The notes: a model not told the origin generated them from the sequence alone. Numbered from the stretch's first letter, positions 5,365 through 15,382 are shown. The stretch: 17,998 bases of DNA from an uncultured Prevotella sp. (GCA_934203355.1 CAKPZC010000045.1:1-17998), one strand, 5' to 3'. Numbers and translations: made by a program.

Positions 5365-8202
5365 TTAGAACTTGTATATTGCCTGCAGACCGATGTTGCG
5401 TCCCGGCTTGTAGCAGCGCGACACTTCCTCTATCTCCTTGCGCGAGCCGTCGGAATAGGTGGCGTTGGCAAACTGCTTGTAGTAGACGCGCTCGGCGAGG
5501 AGGTCGCGGACGTTGAACTTCAGTTCCCAGTGGCTGCCCCATTTCTTGCCCACGGAGAAGTCGATGGTGTTGCGCGGCATCTCGTAGCTGTGGGGCACGC
5601 AGGCGTTGTCGTCGCTTGCCGAGCTGCCCTCGCTGCGGCCAACGCCGATGATGCGCTTGCCAATGCGGTTGTAGAGCAGGGCTATGTCGAGCTGAAGGGG
5701 CTCGTTCTTGTAGAATATGCCGGTGTTGACGAGATAGGGCGACTGTCCCTGCATGGGGCGGTCTTCCTCCTTGGAGCCTTTCTCAAACTTCACTTTACTC
5801 TTGATCAAGGCTCCGTTGAACGACCAGCTGAAGCCTCGCAGGCCGATGAACGAGAGGTCCTTGCGTATGTCGAGCTCAAGGCCGTAGTTGGCTGCGCTCT
5901 TGGCGTTCTTGTAGGAGTAGATGAGGTTGGTGCCGCCTGCCACGGTGTAGGTCCACTCTATAGGCGAATCGAAATTCTTGTAGAAGGCTGCGAGCGACAC
6001 AGTCTCGCCACGCGAAGGATAGAACTCATAGCGCAGGTCGATGTTGTCGACGTAGCAGTTCTTCAATTCGGTGTTGCCCTGCACGTCGCTGGCAAGGTCG
6101 AAGTCGTAGAACACCGACGACGACACCTCGCGAAACTCGGGGCGGTTGATGCTGCGTCCATAGGATAGACGAAGCTGATGGCGGTCGTTGAATTTATAAG
6201 TGGCGTTGACCGAGGGGAAGAGGTCGTTGGTGCGGTAGTGGCGGCTTGTCTCGCTCTTCTCATAGTCGCGTGTGTTGGATATCAGCTCCATGTCGTTGTG
6301 CTCGAAGCGCACTCCAGCATGAACGCCAAGCTTGCCGAAGGGCAAAGAGGTTGCCACGTAAGCTGCACCGAGAGAGTAGTTGCCACGATAGTTGTTGCGC
6401 ATCTGCTGTTGCTCGAAGAGATAGAGGCGGTCGGTTCCCATATACTGCTCGTCGCCGAGCAACGAGGTGATGTCGAGGTGCTGGAAATCTGAGGGGAGAG
6501 TGTTGGCAGCAGGATTCCACTGGTAGTAGAAGGAACGGGTGAGATACTCGCGAGTGCGGTATTCGCCATATCCGCCCACTTGCAGCGATGGTGTCCATCC
6601 AGAGAAGTCGAACTGATGCTTGTCGTTAATGCCTATGGAGAAGATGTGCTCGTCGAGTTGTGTCCATTCGCGAGATATGTCATTGCCGGTATGCAGGGCT
6701 ATGTCGCCAGGGTTCTGCATATCGTTGAGGAGGTATCGCCTACGGTCAGGCAGACGACGGTTGGCATACGCGTACCCGACACTCCAATCGAGGGCATCGC
6801 CAGTGAAGGTATGCTTACCAGTGAGCTGACCGTTATAGGTGGTGCGTGAGCGGTAGTAGTATTCGGCACTGTGCTCCTGATTGCTCTGTGCGTCTACTCC
6901 CTCACGCCATGTGAAGCGATTGGTGGAAAGTTGGTTGAAGATGTTTTTCAACTGATATTTGTGGTTGCCGTTCCGTGAGAGGAACGTAAGGTTGAGCATG
7001 GCTCCAAGGCGCACATTATTATTATACTGCTGATCGGTAGAGTGGCGCAGATAGTTGGAGCGGTCGTTGGCGGTATCGTATATGCCGAAAAGATTGTTCT
7101 CCATGTCGCGGTAGGAGCGTTGCTCATTGGTGTAGTTGAGGGCGGCGAGCAGTCCGAGCGTGCGTCCGCCGAGGTTCCAGCGGTGGGCAAGGCTCGCAGA
7201 GAGCTTGAGGTCGCCTATGGGGTTGCGGCTCTTTATGCGCCAGTCGTTGTTGAGCCCATTGCCGCGAAGGTCGTAGAGGTTGTCGCCAACCTTGTTGCCC
7301 GCGTTGTTGAGTAGCGGATGGAGCGAGGCGTTGATGCCGCCACGCAGACTGCGCAAGCCGTTGTCGAATGCTAAAATGTCGGTGGCAGAGCCTTTGGCGT
7401 AACAGAAACGTTGGAAGATAGTAGACGTGTTCCAGTTGCCACCGACCGAAAAGGTTAGACTGTTTTCAGTAGGTATTTCCTTAGTGTTGACGATGATGAA
7501 GCCCCCTGAATAGTCGGCTGGATATTCAGCCGAGGGCGATTTCACGATTGTTAGATTGTCGATTTGGGAGCTTGGGATGATGTCGAACGAGAAGGCTCTT
7601 GAGTCGGCCTCGCTCGAAGGCACGGCTCCTCCATTCACCCATACGTTATTATAGCGCTGCGAGAGTCCGCGCACCATTACAAACTTGTCGTCTATGAGGC
7701 TCACGCCCGGCACACGGCGTATCACCTCACCCGCATTGGTGTCCTGCGTCCGGCTTATCTCTTGTGCCGAAACATTGCTCACTATGACGGGACTGTTCTT
7801 GGCCACTTGTAGCATAGCCGCGTCGGTGGAGCGTCGCTCCACGGCAGTTACAACCACCTCCTTCAGTTGCTGTTCGTCTGGAAGCATCGCGATGCTCAAG
7901 GCATCTTCCGCTGACGCATCCGTCACCCGAACCCCGTCAATTCGTTGGGGTTTGTATCCTACATAATTTATATATAAGGTGTAGGTTCCTTTCTTTAGTC
8001 CATTCAGTTGGAAATTGCCGTCGATGTCGGTAATGGCTTTGAGGCTACTGCCCTCTACAGTCACCACGGCACCGATGAGAGTCTCGTTGGATTTCTTATC
8101 CACCACGCTGCCCTTAATTTGCTGTGCAAGAGCTGTTGTGGTGGAGCCAAACATCAGCAGCGCAGTGGCTGCAATGGCTATCCTGTTGTTGCGTTTCGTC
8201 AT
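5365..8202 (-). CDS. TonB-dependent outer-membrane receptor with CarboxypepD_reg-like N-terminal domain
   Basis: This 945-residue outer-membrane transporter should take up a ligand using TonB-ExbBD energy. Residues 1-26 are a signal peptide with likely cleavage after ALA26. Residues about 29-112 form a CarboxypepD_reg-like beta-sandwich (IKGSVVDKKSNETLIGA, DIDGNF at 59-64, YVGY at 80-83). EVVVTA at 115-120 is the TonB-box-like signature. The plug runs about 130-240 and includes RRVPGVSLID, VRGLSQRYNNVWVNGG, FDIIPSSQIDNLTIVKSPSAE and GGFIIVNTKE. The rest is a barrel with alternating aromatic strands and ends in the aromatic IYKF. It lacks a SusD partner and is shorter than many SusC proteins, so a glycan SusCD role is not supported. 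It is first in a two-gene operon with the surface lipoprotein. Ligand unknown: metal, siderophore, cofactor or peptide are all possible. Confidence 0.93.
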   Translation of the reverse strand: MTKRNNRIAIAATALLMFGSTTTALAQQIKGSVVDKKSNETLIGAVVTVEGSSLKAITDIDGNFQLNGLKKGTYTLYINYVGYKPQRIDGVRVTDASAEDALSIAMLPDEQQLKEVVVTAVERRSTDAAMLQVAKNSPVIVSNVSAQEISRTQDTNAGEVIRRVPGVSLIDDKFVMVRGLSQRYNNVWVNGGAVPSSEADSRAFSFDIIPSSQIDNLTIVKSPSAEYPADYSGGFIIVNTKEIPTENSLTFSVGGNWNTSTIFQRFCYAKGSATDILAFDNGLRSLRGGINASLHPLLNNAGNKVGDNLYDLRGNGLNNDWRIKSRNPIGDLKLSASLAHRWNLGGRTLGLLAALNYTNEQRSYRDMENNLFGIYDTANDRSNYLRHSTDQQYNNNVRLGAMLNLTFLSRNGNHKYQLKNIFNQLSTNRFTWREGVDAQSNQEHSAEYYYRSRTTYNGQLTGKHTFTGDALDWSVGYAYANRRLPDRRRYLLNDMQNPGDIALHTGNDISREWTQLDEHIFSIGINDKHQFDFSGWTPSLQVGGYGEYRTREYLTRSFYYQWNPAANTLPSDFQHLDITSLLGDEQYMGTDRLYLFEQQQMRNNYRGNYSLGAAYVATSLPFGKLGVHAGVRFEHNDMELISNTRDYEKSETSRHYRTNDLFPSVNATYKFNDRHQLRLSYGRSINRPEFREVSSSVFYDFDLASDVQGNTELKNCYVDNIDLRYEFYPSRGETVSLAAFYKNFDSPIEWTYTVAGGTNLIYSYKNAKSAANYGLELDIRKDLSFIGLRGFSWSFNGALIKSKVKFEKGSKEEDRPMQGQSPYLVNTGIFYKNEPLQLDIALLYNRIGKRIIGVGRSEGSSASDDNACVPHSYEMPRNTIDFSVGKKWGSHWELKFNVRDLLAERVYYKQFANATYSDGSRKEIEEVSRCYKPGRNIGLQAIYKF

Positions 8203-8231
8203 TGTCTTTCTTTGCTAACTTTTTACGGTTG

Positions 8232-8239
8232 CAAAGTTA
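8232..8239 (-). promoter_or_regulatory. Bacteroidota-type -7 element for the TonB receptor operon
   Basis: The minus strand reads TAACTTTG, an exact TAnnTTTG match, 29 bp upstream of the receptor ATG at 8202. The surrounding 10-mer TTAACTTTGC is the same as at the DXS-like promoter. No TTTG lies at the expected -33 distance. The gap behind it (8240-8311, after the TamL stop) shows no strong terminator, so read-through from tamB-tamL cannot be excluded. Confidence 0.55.
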
Positions 8240-8311
8240 AGGGCATGATATTGCAAGGGGATTGCACGAGGGTTGAAAAAGGTTGACGAAGAGGTTAAGA
8301 AAAGGCTACAA

Positions 8312-10690
8312 TTAGAATGGATATCCAATGGCGAAGTGCAGACTTTGACTGTCGCCAAACGACTTCATATTGTATATTCCATTCTTGTAAGGCACATGCA
8401 GACCTATGCCCCAGTCGAGACGCAACACAAAGAACTCCATGTCGTAGCGTATTCCGATACCTGTGCCAAGAGCCATTTCCTTTAAGAAATTCTTGGGTTG
8501 AAACTTAGAACCTGAACGATAGCCGTCGTCGCGCAATGCCCACACATTGCCAGCATCGAGAAACAGCGCACCGTAGAGATTGCCGAATAGTCGCGGACGA
8601 TATTCAAGGTTGGCTTGGAATTTCAGGTCACCCGTCTGGTCCATATACGAGAGGCGCGACTGGTCGGTGTAGTATTTGCCAGGGCCAATACTGCGCACAT
8701 TGAAGGCACGTATGCTGTTGGCACCACCCACATAGAACTGCTCGCTGTAGGGAGCCGACTCGGCATTGCCATACGACCATACTACTCCGGTATTGACGTG
8801 GCCCACAAGCTGACTATGGTCGGACACCTGCCATGTCTTGCGCAGATCGGTCTCCACCTTCAAGAACTGGGCATAGGGGTTCTTGAACATAGTTTTGCCC
8901 TTTTCCCCCCATTTCTTTCCCATCGCCATATAGCCCAACGACAGTATGTTGGATGCCTCGCTCACCGTGGTCTGCCAATAGATAGGATTGCGCATTGACG
9001 ACGGCGACTGGTAGGTATAGGTGTATCTCATCTTGGGCACAAACTGGTCGGCCATGGACACGAGCAGATAAGGACTCTGCTGCAATATCTCGGCAAACTT
9101 TTCTGTCTGGCTCTGCATATATTCATATTGCACGATGAGTGGCGAGAACTTGTGTTGGCTTGTTGCCGTCGGCTGCACCGTGTAGGAGAGTTCGCCCGAC
9201 ACTATGTGGCGCTTGAAGAACCCCGAACGGTTGAGCACATCGCTCGAAGCCTTGATGAGGGTATTGGGCGTTGTGTAGTAGGGCTTGATGCGATGTCCAC
9301 GCTTGCGACGTTGGCGACGCATGCGGTTTAGAATCTTGTTGACAAAGAGCAGGCGCGGAATCTCGAGCGACGCGTCGGCACCATACTCATAGGAGTTGAA
9401 CTTTGAGCTTGTGCCGTCGGCTTGATGTCCCGTCTGCCACTCGTAGGAGCCATTGAGGTTTATCGACAGTTTCTCGCCGCCATGAAAGGCATTGCGCTTG
9501 GCTACACCCAGAGTGACACCAGGACCGAATCGACCGGTGGTCTTGCCTACGAGGTTTGCCTCTACATAAGCATCGTAGGGTTTGTCGAACACACAGTTGA
9601 GTGTGATGTCGAGCGTGTCGCACGCTGCCGACGTGTCGCGTGGAGCGAACCCCAAGTCTACACGCGAGAACAAGCCCTTCGACGTTAGCGTGTTGATAGT
9701 CTGTTGATAATTCTCAAGACTATAGAGCTGTCGTGGACGCAACTTCATGTCGCGGGTTATGGCACTACGTCTTATCGGCGTGCGTTTGCCGGTATAGATC
9801 ATAGTGTAGCTGCGTTGGCGCAAGGTGTCGGTGAGTTGTTCGAGTGCGTTGCGGCGCATTTCAAGATTGATGCGTCCTATATACCATTTCTTGCCTATCT
9901 GTTCGGGCAGACTATCGGCATATTGCAGTCTCACCTGCGCTTTCTCGGGTGTGGCGAGCGTGTCGGCAAGATATGTGGCATATCCAGGCTGATAGTAAAA
10001 GTAGCCATTGTTGCGTAGCAGGTTGGATATGCGTGTGCGCTCGGCGTCGAGCGTAGTCACGTCGAAGGGGTCGCCCTTCTTTATTATCGACTCCGAGCGT
10101 GTGGAGTCGATGAGCAGCTGTGCCTCGTAGGGGAAGTTGCAATAGGCAAGCGAGTCGACCGTTGTCAGTTCGCCGAGGTTGACTGTATAGCGCACCTTTG
10201 CCTTCTTAGTGCTGTCGTTGGTGATGACGTCATAACTGGCATAACCGCCAAAATAACCACGCGCACGCAACAACTCGCGCACCACTTGTGTGTGGAGCGT
10301 CGGGTTGGTCTTGCTGAGTAATACGGGAGCTTTGCCGAATGTCTTGCCCAGCCATTTGCCCAATCCGTCGTCGGAGTCGTGAAACCAGTTATATATGCAC
10401 AGACGATATGAGGGCCAGGGCCATCGCCAGTAGGCACTGCCTAAGATTGAGCCGTTGGGAGCTGTTGCGAGAGCCGTCTCCACCTCCTCCTTGGTAGAGA
10501 TGAAGTGGTCGTTGGGCTCATAGTTCTCGTATATGGTGGTGCGCAATCCGGTGAATAGCTTGTCGCCCTCGGGCACGCTGCTCGTCTCGGAGCAAGCAAC
10601 CAGAGCGAGTAAAAGAATCAGCATACAAGCCCTGCCCACAACTACACGTCGAGAGAGGCGTGACACTATATTATTCAAGACTTTCCTCAT
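8312..10690 (-). CDS. tamL: TamL-type BamA/Omp85-family outer-membrane lipoprotein
   Basis: The 792-residue protein carries a lipoprotein signal: hydrophobic residues about 22-32 and lipobox LVAC with Cys33. Residues about 125-400 contain POTRA-like segments, including RELLRARGYFGG at 138-149, RISNLLRNNGYFYYQPGY at 220-237 and LYSLENYQQTINTLTSKGLF at 322-341. From about 370 onward is a 16-strand-type barrel with the L6 motif region IRAF at 660-663 in GGANSIRAFNVRSIGPG, related to the (V/I)RGF motif of Omp85 proteins. The final GYPF supplies the C-terminal aromatic beta-signal. In Bacteroidota the TamA role is taken by a lipidated homologue, TamL, working with TamB in outer-membrane assembly or lipid transport. 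The adjacent tamB, 23 bp upstream in the same direction, supports TamL rather than BamA. A BamA-like paralogue is the alternative. Confidence 0.88.
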   Translation of the reverse strand: MRKVLNNIVSRLSRRVVVGRACMLILLLALVACSETSSVPEGDKLFTGLRTTIYENYEPNDHFISTKEEVETALATAPNGSILGSAYWRWPWPSYRLCIYNWFHDSDDGLGKWLGKTFGKAPVLLSKTNPTLHTQVVRELLRARGYFGGYASYDVITNDSTKKAKVRYTVNLGELTTVDSLAYCNFPYEAQLLIDSTRSESIIKKGDPFDVTTLDAERTRISNLLRNNGYFYYQPGYATYLADTLATPEKAQVRLQYADSLPEQIGKKWYIGRINLEMRRNALEQLTDTLRQRSYTMIYTGKRTPIRRSAITRDMKLRPRQLYSLENYQQTINTLTSKGLFSRVDLGFAPRDTSAACDTLDITLNCVFDKPYDAYVEANLVGKTTGRFGPGVTLGVAKRNAFHGGEKLSINLNGSYEWQTGHQADGTSSKFNSYEYGADASLEIPRLLFVNKILNRMRRQRRKRGHRIKPYYTTPNTLIKASSDVLNRSGFFKRHIVSGELSYTVQPTATSQHKFSPLIVQYEYMQSQTEKFAEILQQSPYLLVSMADQFVPKMRYTYTYQSPSSMRNPIYWQTTVSEASNILSLGYMAMGKKWGEKGKTMFKNPYAQFLKVETDLRKTWQVSDHSQLVGHVNTGVVWSYGNAESAPYSEQFYVGGANSIRAFNVRSIGPGKYYTDQSRLSYMDQTGDLKFQANLEYRPRLFGNLYGALFLDAGNVWALRDDGYRSGSKFQPKNFLKEMALGTGIGIRYDMEFFVLRLDWGIGLHVPYKNGIYNMKSFGDSQSLHFAIGYPF

Positions 10691-10713
10691 AAGAATATCT
10701 ATTGTTTTCTGAT

Positions 10714-13700
10714 TTATTTCTTAATGTTCATCACCGAGTCGGCAAGCTGAGTCTGCTTCGACTTTTTAAAGCGGAATATGTCTTTCCAACTGTCGAGTTT
10801 CTTGCGCCATATGAAACCTCCGCCAAACTGTTCCACATAACCTTCGAGCCAGTCGTAGGAGTCGCGGTCGTAGAACAGTTTCAGATACTTGTTGGACGTG
10901 GGCGACAGTCGATACTCAAACGTGACGTTGTCGAAGAACGTGTCGTTCTGGTTTTCCACCTCGGCTCCACTCGACACCTTGCCACCTATAACGATGCGCA
11001 GGCGGTTGTTCCATAGTCGCTTGGAGAACTTGAACGAGTAGTCGGTGTGCATCATTCCCGAGCCCACGGTGGTGTTGTCCATACCAAACGAGAGGTCGAT
11101 GGTGCGCAGGGCATTACCCGAAATCTTGTTGATTTCCGAACTAAGAAACGAGCTTAGCATCGATGTTGCCGACAACGACCCGAGATTATTGTCGGTGATG
11201 TACATTCCCGTTGTGAGCATGGTGACGGCAAGCTTGCCACGGTTTTCGGCCGACTGGGTCATAAGCTCGTTGTGGAGTTGTTGGTCGTCGGGCGCATCGA
11301 TGACGAACTGTAGTCCCATATCGTTGAGCGTCTTGGTGAGTTCCACACCACATTCGAACATCACGCTGCGTCCATTGCCACTTTCGTTGGCAACAGTGGT
11401 CTTATTCTCCTCTGTGGCTGTGATGTTGAGTCGCGGATTCATTGCGTCGCCCGAGAATTCCACGTAGCTACCATCCTTGATGGTGAATGTCTTGAGTGGG
11501 ATTACTGGCAACGAGTATTTCATCTCGCCCGAACCAATAGTGTAGCGTCCATATAGCGAGAGTCCGTCGGTGGCAGTATATAGCATACGCAGTGTGCCAC
11601 CACCAGTTATGTCGACATAGTTCGACTTCTCGGCATTTAGCGCACACAACACACGTGCGCTCTCGTCGACAGCCACCGTGAGGTCCATATTGAGTCCGTT
11701 GATAGGCGGGCGCTTCACGCTGACAGCTTCTGGGTCTTTGAAATTGACAAACTTCACGAGTCCTTCGAGCTGGTTGTCGGTGCTTAGTGGCGAGTCGCGC
11801 AGTATGTAGGTGATGTCGGTAGAACCGAGCACGTCGAGTCGTCCACGCATACGCAGATTGTCGAGTTGTCCGTCGACAAGACCAATGAAGTTCACATAAG
11901 CCTTACCAAAAGCCTCAGAGCGCAGTGTTTCCTTTGAGTCGATGAGCAGATAGTTGTCGGCACGCATACGCAAATAAGTCTTCATGCGCGACGGGTCGGC
12001 AAAGTCGACATAGCCATAAAGGTTCAGCGCACTATTGTTGCGCGCTATCAGCTGGAAGTTCTCGAGCTTCATGCGGCTGTTGGTTATCGTCAGCGGGTCG
12101 TCTGCCATGCGCATCTTCACACCGTAGGGTTCGCTCGCCACATAAGCCGAATCGAAGAATATTTCGCCATTTACATCTGGACGCGAGAGTGGACCCTTCA
12201 CCTTCACCTCGCCCTCGGCATATCCTAAGAAGTTGATGATGCGGTCGGGCACAAAGCCGTCGAGCAGAAGCAGCGGCGTGCGCTGCAATGATATGTCGGC
12301 ATCAATGGCACCCTCGCCCACGGTGTTGTACATGCCCGACAGCGTGCACACCTCGTAGTTGTCCATCGTCAGTGTGCCGTCGACATAGTGCTCCTTGCCG
12401 TTGTCCTTAGGCATATACACAAATTCGCTTGCCACATTGCCTATAGGACATTCCTCATATGCCATGTGGTCGACACTGAGCGACGACGACACAGATATAT
12501 CGCCCTCCGAGGACTCCATATAGTGGAAGTCGCCGTTGAGCAATCCTGCCACATTGGGCGCATAGGGCACTATCGACAACACCTTCTTTAGGTCGAACTT
12601 GTTGAGACTGACGCTCAGGTCCTGGCGTGCCTCCACACTGTCGTTGGAATATATCTGCACCGCCATGCCGTCGTCGGCGAGCAGACGCATGTTGGCAGAT
12701 ACGCGCTCGTCGGAGGCGAAGAACACATAGTTGCCCTTGTTCACCTTGAACTTCTTGTAGCCTAATACGGGGTCGATACCACCCAAGGCGAGTCTTACAC
12801 CGCCTGGCTCCATGTCGGCTTTCAGTCCGAGAGCAATACCCAGACGTTCGCGATTGTCGAACACGTTGGTACCGAGATATAGCGACGACTGCGTGAAGGC
12901 ACCACGGAATTTGGCATTGAACACAAACTGAGGATTCTGACGGTTGTTGCGTATCTGTCCCTCAAAATCGGTCTTAGCAGAATCAGAGCGGAAAGCCATG
13001 CGTATGGTGTCGAGTTGTACTCCGGCAGCCACAAGCGAGTCGAGACTCATCGTACCATTGATGCCGTCGTGCGGCTCCATAGCCATATCGATGTAGGCGT
13101 TGTGGAAATCGTAGCCAAAACGTTTTAACATTCGGCTAAATACGTTCTCTTTTCCCGCACTGAGATAGACAGAAAGTTCGGGCAGACATTGGCGCAGCCT
13201 CAGTTGGTCGATATATCGTTCGGAGCGTTGTTTCTCAAGCTCCTTGTTTATTTCGTCAAAATGTTCGAGCAGATGCCCTATGTCTGCTCCGCCGTCGAGT
13301 CGCAGAGCGAAGTCGCCACATGCGATGGCTGCATGAGTGGTGTCGCGGCGTGTGAACATGTCGACCACGACATTCTCGGGACGATAGGCATTGGCAGAGT
13401 CGCGTATGACAATGTTGCCCACGGTGCCCTGCACAAGATGGTTTTTGCCGAGATCGCTTTGCAATTCCACATTGGCTGTAAGCGATGTCGATAGTGGTCG
13501 CTTCGTAATGCCCATGCGGAAGAAGTCGGCATTCACAAGATCGCATATCAATCGTGCGTCCACCTTGCGACGACTCATAAGTGCACTAAGGTCTATCACA
13601 CCGTCGATGAGTGGCGTGTGGCTGTCGAGCACGGCGTGTCCCCTGCCATTGCTCACCTCGGCCGTGAGTCGCATGTCGGACAAGTCGTAGGCATCGAATC

Positions 13701-15333
13701 CAAATTTAGCCACCTCGCCATGTGCGTCGAGGCGCGTGCGTGGCGAGAGGAAGTCGAATCCTGCACCTTTGGCTGTCAGGGAGCCAGTGAATGGACGAAG
13801 CGGCATATTTGGCAGGAAATTGGCGAGTTGCAAGTTGTCGACATTCAAGTGGGCATTGTAGGCAAGTGAGCGGGCGTTGAAAGTGGCATTGCAACTCACC
13901 GATCCACCGCCTTGTGTTGCAGCGAATCGTGTGGCATAGCGTGGACCGTCGGCGTGGAGCGTGGCTTTCAGACCAATACCCGAAGGTATGTTTATTGCGT
14001 TTGCTGCCGACTTAGGTAGGGCAGCCTTCACGAAGTTGAGATTATAGGTATGGGCTTCGGCTTTAATGTCGGCACGCAGGCGGTCGGTGTGCATCAAGTT
14101 CTGTGCCTTGCCCGATGTCTTCATGGCGAACACTGTAGGATAAGTGATGTCGAAGCGGCGTATGTTCAGTGCACTCATATTGCCTTTAATGTCGGCATTG
14201 AGGGTGATAGGAGTGTCGGGCATACTGCGCAACAGTGGTTTGGGCATAAAGCCGAGCAACGGTACAAAGTCGCTCTTCACCACATATCCTTTGGCTTCGA
14301 CACTCATTATGCCGGGGTTGCGGTCGGCAAAGGTCGAGAAGTCCATGTTGATATTGGCTCTAATCATCGACTTTGTGGTGCGTAGCCTCAAGTCGGGCAA
14401 CTGTATGTGGGTGGAGTCGAGCTTTACACTACCGCAGAATTCCCTAACGCTGATGCCACTCTTTTCCTTCAGGGCACACTCCTTCAGACGCAAACTTGTG
14501 CCTGCGTCGCTATAATTAAGAGAGTCGATGTGGAGGGCTATGCCTGAGAGGTAGATGTGATTGTAGTCAAAGCCTGGTTGTCGGCGTTCATAACGGTTGT
14601 CGTAAGCCAATGAGCCTTCGCGCCAGTCGAGCGAGCCAACATTATATATTCCCCTGAAGAGGTCGAACAGTCCAGCACGAGCGTCAAGCTTTCCCACTCC
14701 AGCCGAGATGCGCAACGTGTCGCCGGGCATACTTATATTGGCCTTGGTGTTGCTTATGTCAAGCCGGTCGACGGCTATGCACCAATGCGATGGTGTAGAT
14801 GTGGTGTCTTCGGGTACGGTGTCGTTCAATGCCACACTCACATTGGCATCGGCAAGCATTGCCTCCTCAATGTGTACGGTCTCGCGCTTAAGGTCGATGC
14901 CATGGCTTCGCAGAGTAAGTCGCCCCACCCTGCCCTTTACGTGTGCCGACGGCACAAACCGTGCGGTGTTCATCTTCACGTCGGCAAAATCAAGACGGTC
15001 TATCACGACGTTGCTGTTGAGCAACGGTCGCAATCTCACGTTGACAACAAGCTGGCGGGCATCGGCAATGGTGTCGGTGACATGACGAAGCGAGTCGTTG
15101 GGTTGTGTGGCACGGAGTCCATATATACCGAGGTCGAGCGGAAAACGCAGGCTCACACGGTCGACCATGACCGTCATGCCCGTAGCGTCAGAGGCATAAG
15201 CCGCCACTTGCCTTATAGCCCAGTTCTGAACCGGAGGCATATAAAGCAACACTGCAAGAATCACGACTATCAAAATGGGGATAGCCACAACGGCAGTTGC
15301 AATCTTCAGGGTTTTCTTTAATATAGGCTTCAT
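10714..15333 (-). CDS. tamB: TamB/AsmA-like translocation and assembly module protein
   Basis: A giant 1539-residue envelope protein, larger than E. coli TamB (about 1260). Residues 1-10 are basic and about 11-32 form a single inner-membrane anchor (IATAVVAIPILIVVILAVLL). An AsmA-like start follows with VSLRFPLDLGIYGLRA. The long middle is repetitive beta-strand-rich sequence with many 'LDS', 'DI-G' and 'GxxxLxxL' patterns, fitting the hydrophobic beta-taco groove of AsmA-like bridges. The last 450 residues match the TamB C-terminal (DUF490) style, ending with LEGYVEQFGGGFIWRKKLDS and a basic tail. It is thought to span the periplasm and work with the Omp85 partner in outer-membrane protein or phospholipid delivery. 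tamB precedes tamL here, the reverse of proteobacterial tamA-tamB order. The upstream gap to the pseudouridine synthase is 49 bp with no promoter seen, so they are probably co-transcribed. Confidence 0.92.
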   Translation of the reverse strand: MKPILKKTLKIATAVVAIPILIVVILAVLLYMPPVQNWAIRQVAAYASDATGMTVMVDRVSLRFPLDLGIYGLRATQPNDSLRHVTDTIADARQLVVNVRLRPLLNSNVVIDRLDFADVKMNTARFVPSAHVKGRVGRLTLRSHGIDLKRETVHIEEAMLADANVSVALNDTVPEDTTSTPSHWCIAVDRLDISNTKANISMPGDTLRISAGVGKLDARAGLFDLFRGIYNVGSLDWREGSLAYDNRYERRQPGFDYNHIYLSGIALHIDSLNYSDAGTSLRLKECALKEKSGISVREFCGSVKLDSTHIQLPDLRLRTTKSMIRANINMDFSTFADRNPGIMSVEAKGYVVKSDFVPLLGFMPKPLLRSMPDTPITLNADIKGNMSALNIRRFDITYPTVFAMKTSGKAQNLMHTDRLRADIKAEAHTYNLNFVKAALPKSAANAINIPSGIGLKATLHADGPRYATRFAATQGGGSVSCNATFNARSLAYNAHLNVDNLQLANFLPNMPLRPFTGSLTAKGAGFDFLSPRTRLDAHGEVAKFGFDAYDLSDMRLTAEVSNGRGHAVLDSHTPLIDGVIDLSALMSRRKVDARLICDLVNADFFRMGITKRPLSTSLTANVELQSDLGKNHLVQGTVGNIVIRDSANAYRPENVVVDMFTRRDTTHAAIACGDFALRLDGGADIGHLLEHFDEINKELEKQRSERYIDQLRLRQCLPELSVYLSAGKENVFSRMLKRFGYDFHNAYIDMAMEPHDGINGTMSLDSLVAAGVQLDTIRMAFRSDSAKTDFEGQIRNNRQNPQFVFNAKFRGAFTQSSLYLGTNVFDNRERLGIALGLKADMEPGGVRLALGGIDPVLGYKKFKVNKGNYVFFASDERVSANMRLLADDGMAVQIYSNDSVEARQDLSVSLNKFDLKKVLSIVPYAPNVAGLLNGDFHYMESSEGDISVSSSLSVDHMAYEECPIGNVASEFVYMPKDNGKEHYVDGTLTMDNYEVCTLSGMYNTVGEGAIDADISLQRTPLLLLDGFVPDRIINFLGYAEGEVKVKGPLSRPDVNGEIFFDSAYVASEPYGVKMRMADDPLTITNSRMKLENFQLIARNNSALNLYGYVDFADPSRMKTYLRMRADNYLLIDSKETLRSEAFGKAYVNFIGLVDGQLDNLRMRGRLDVLGSTDITYILRDSPLSTDNQLEGLVKFVNFKDPEAVSVKRPPINGLNMDLTVAVDESARVLCALNAEKSNYVDITGGGTLRMLYTATDGLSLYGRYTIGSGEMKYSLPVIPLKTFTIKDGSYVEFSGDAMNPRLNITATEENKTTVANESGNGRSVMFECGVELTKTLNDMGLQFVIDAPDDQQLHNELMTQSAENRGKLAVTMLTTGMYITDNNLGSLSATSMLSSFLSSEINKISGNALRTIDLSFGMDNTTVGSGMMHTDYSFKFSKRLWNNRLRIVIGGKVSSGAEVENQNDTFFDNVTFEYRLSPTSNKYLKLFYDRDSYDWLEGYVEQFGGGFIWRKKLDSWKDIFRFKKSKQTQLADSVMNIKK

Positions 15334-15382
15334 GTGTGTGACGGCTTTTAATGGTTGTTTTTATTGATTTTGGTTTTCAAGG

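Noticed and set aside
5348..5542. 65-codon N-terminal extension of the lipoprotein frame
   Set aside because: It overlaps the C-terminal coding part of the TonB receptor, is Arg/Pro-rich like an out-of-frame reading, and would bury the lipoprotein signal. Starting at 5347 puts the signal peptide at the N-terminus.
8271..8300. Spaced GGTTGA / GGTTGA / GGTTAA direct repeats after tamL
   Set aside because: Only six-base matches with unequal spacing; probably chance. They form no hairpin or U-tract.
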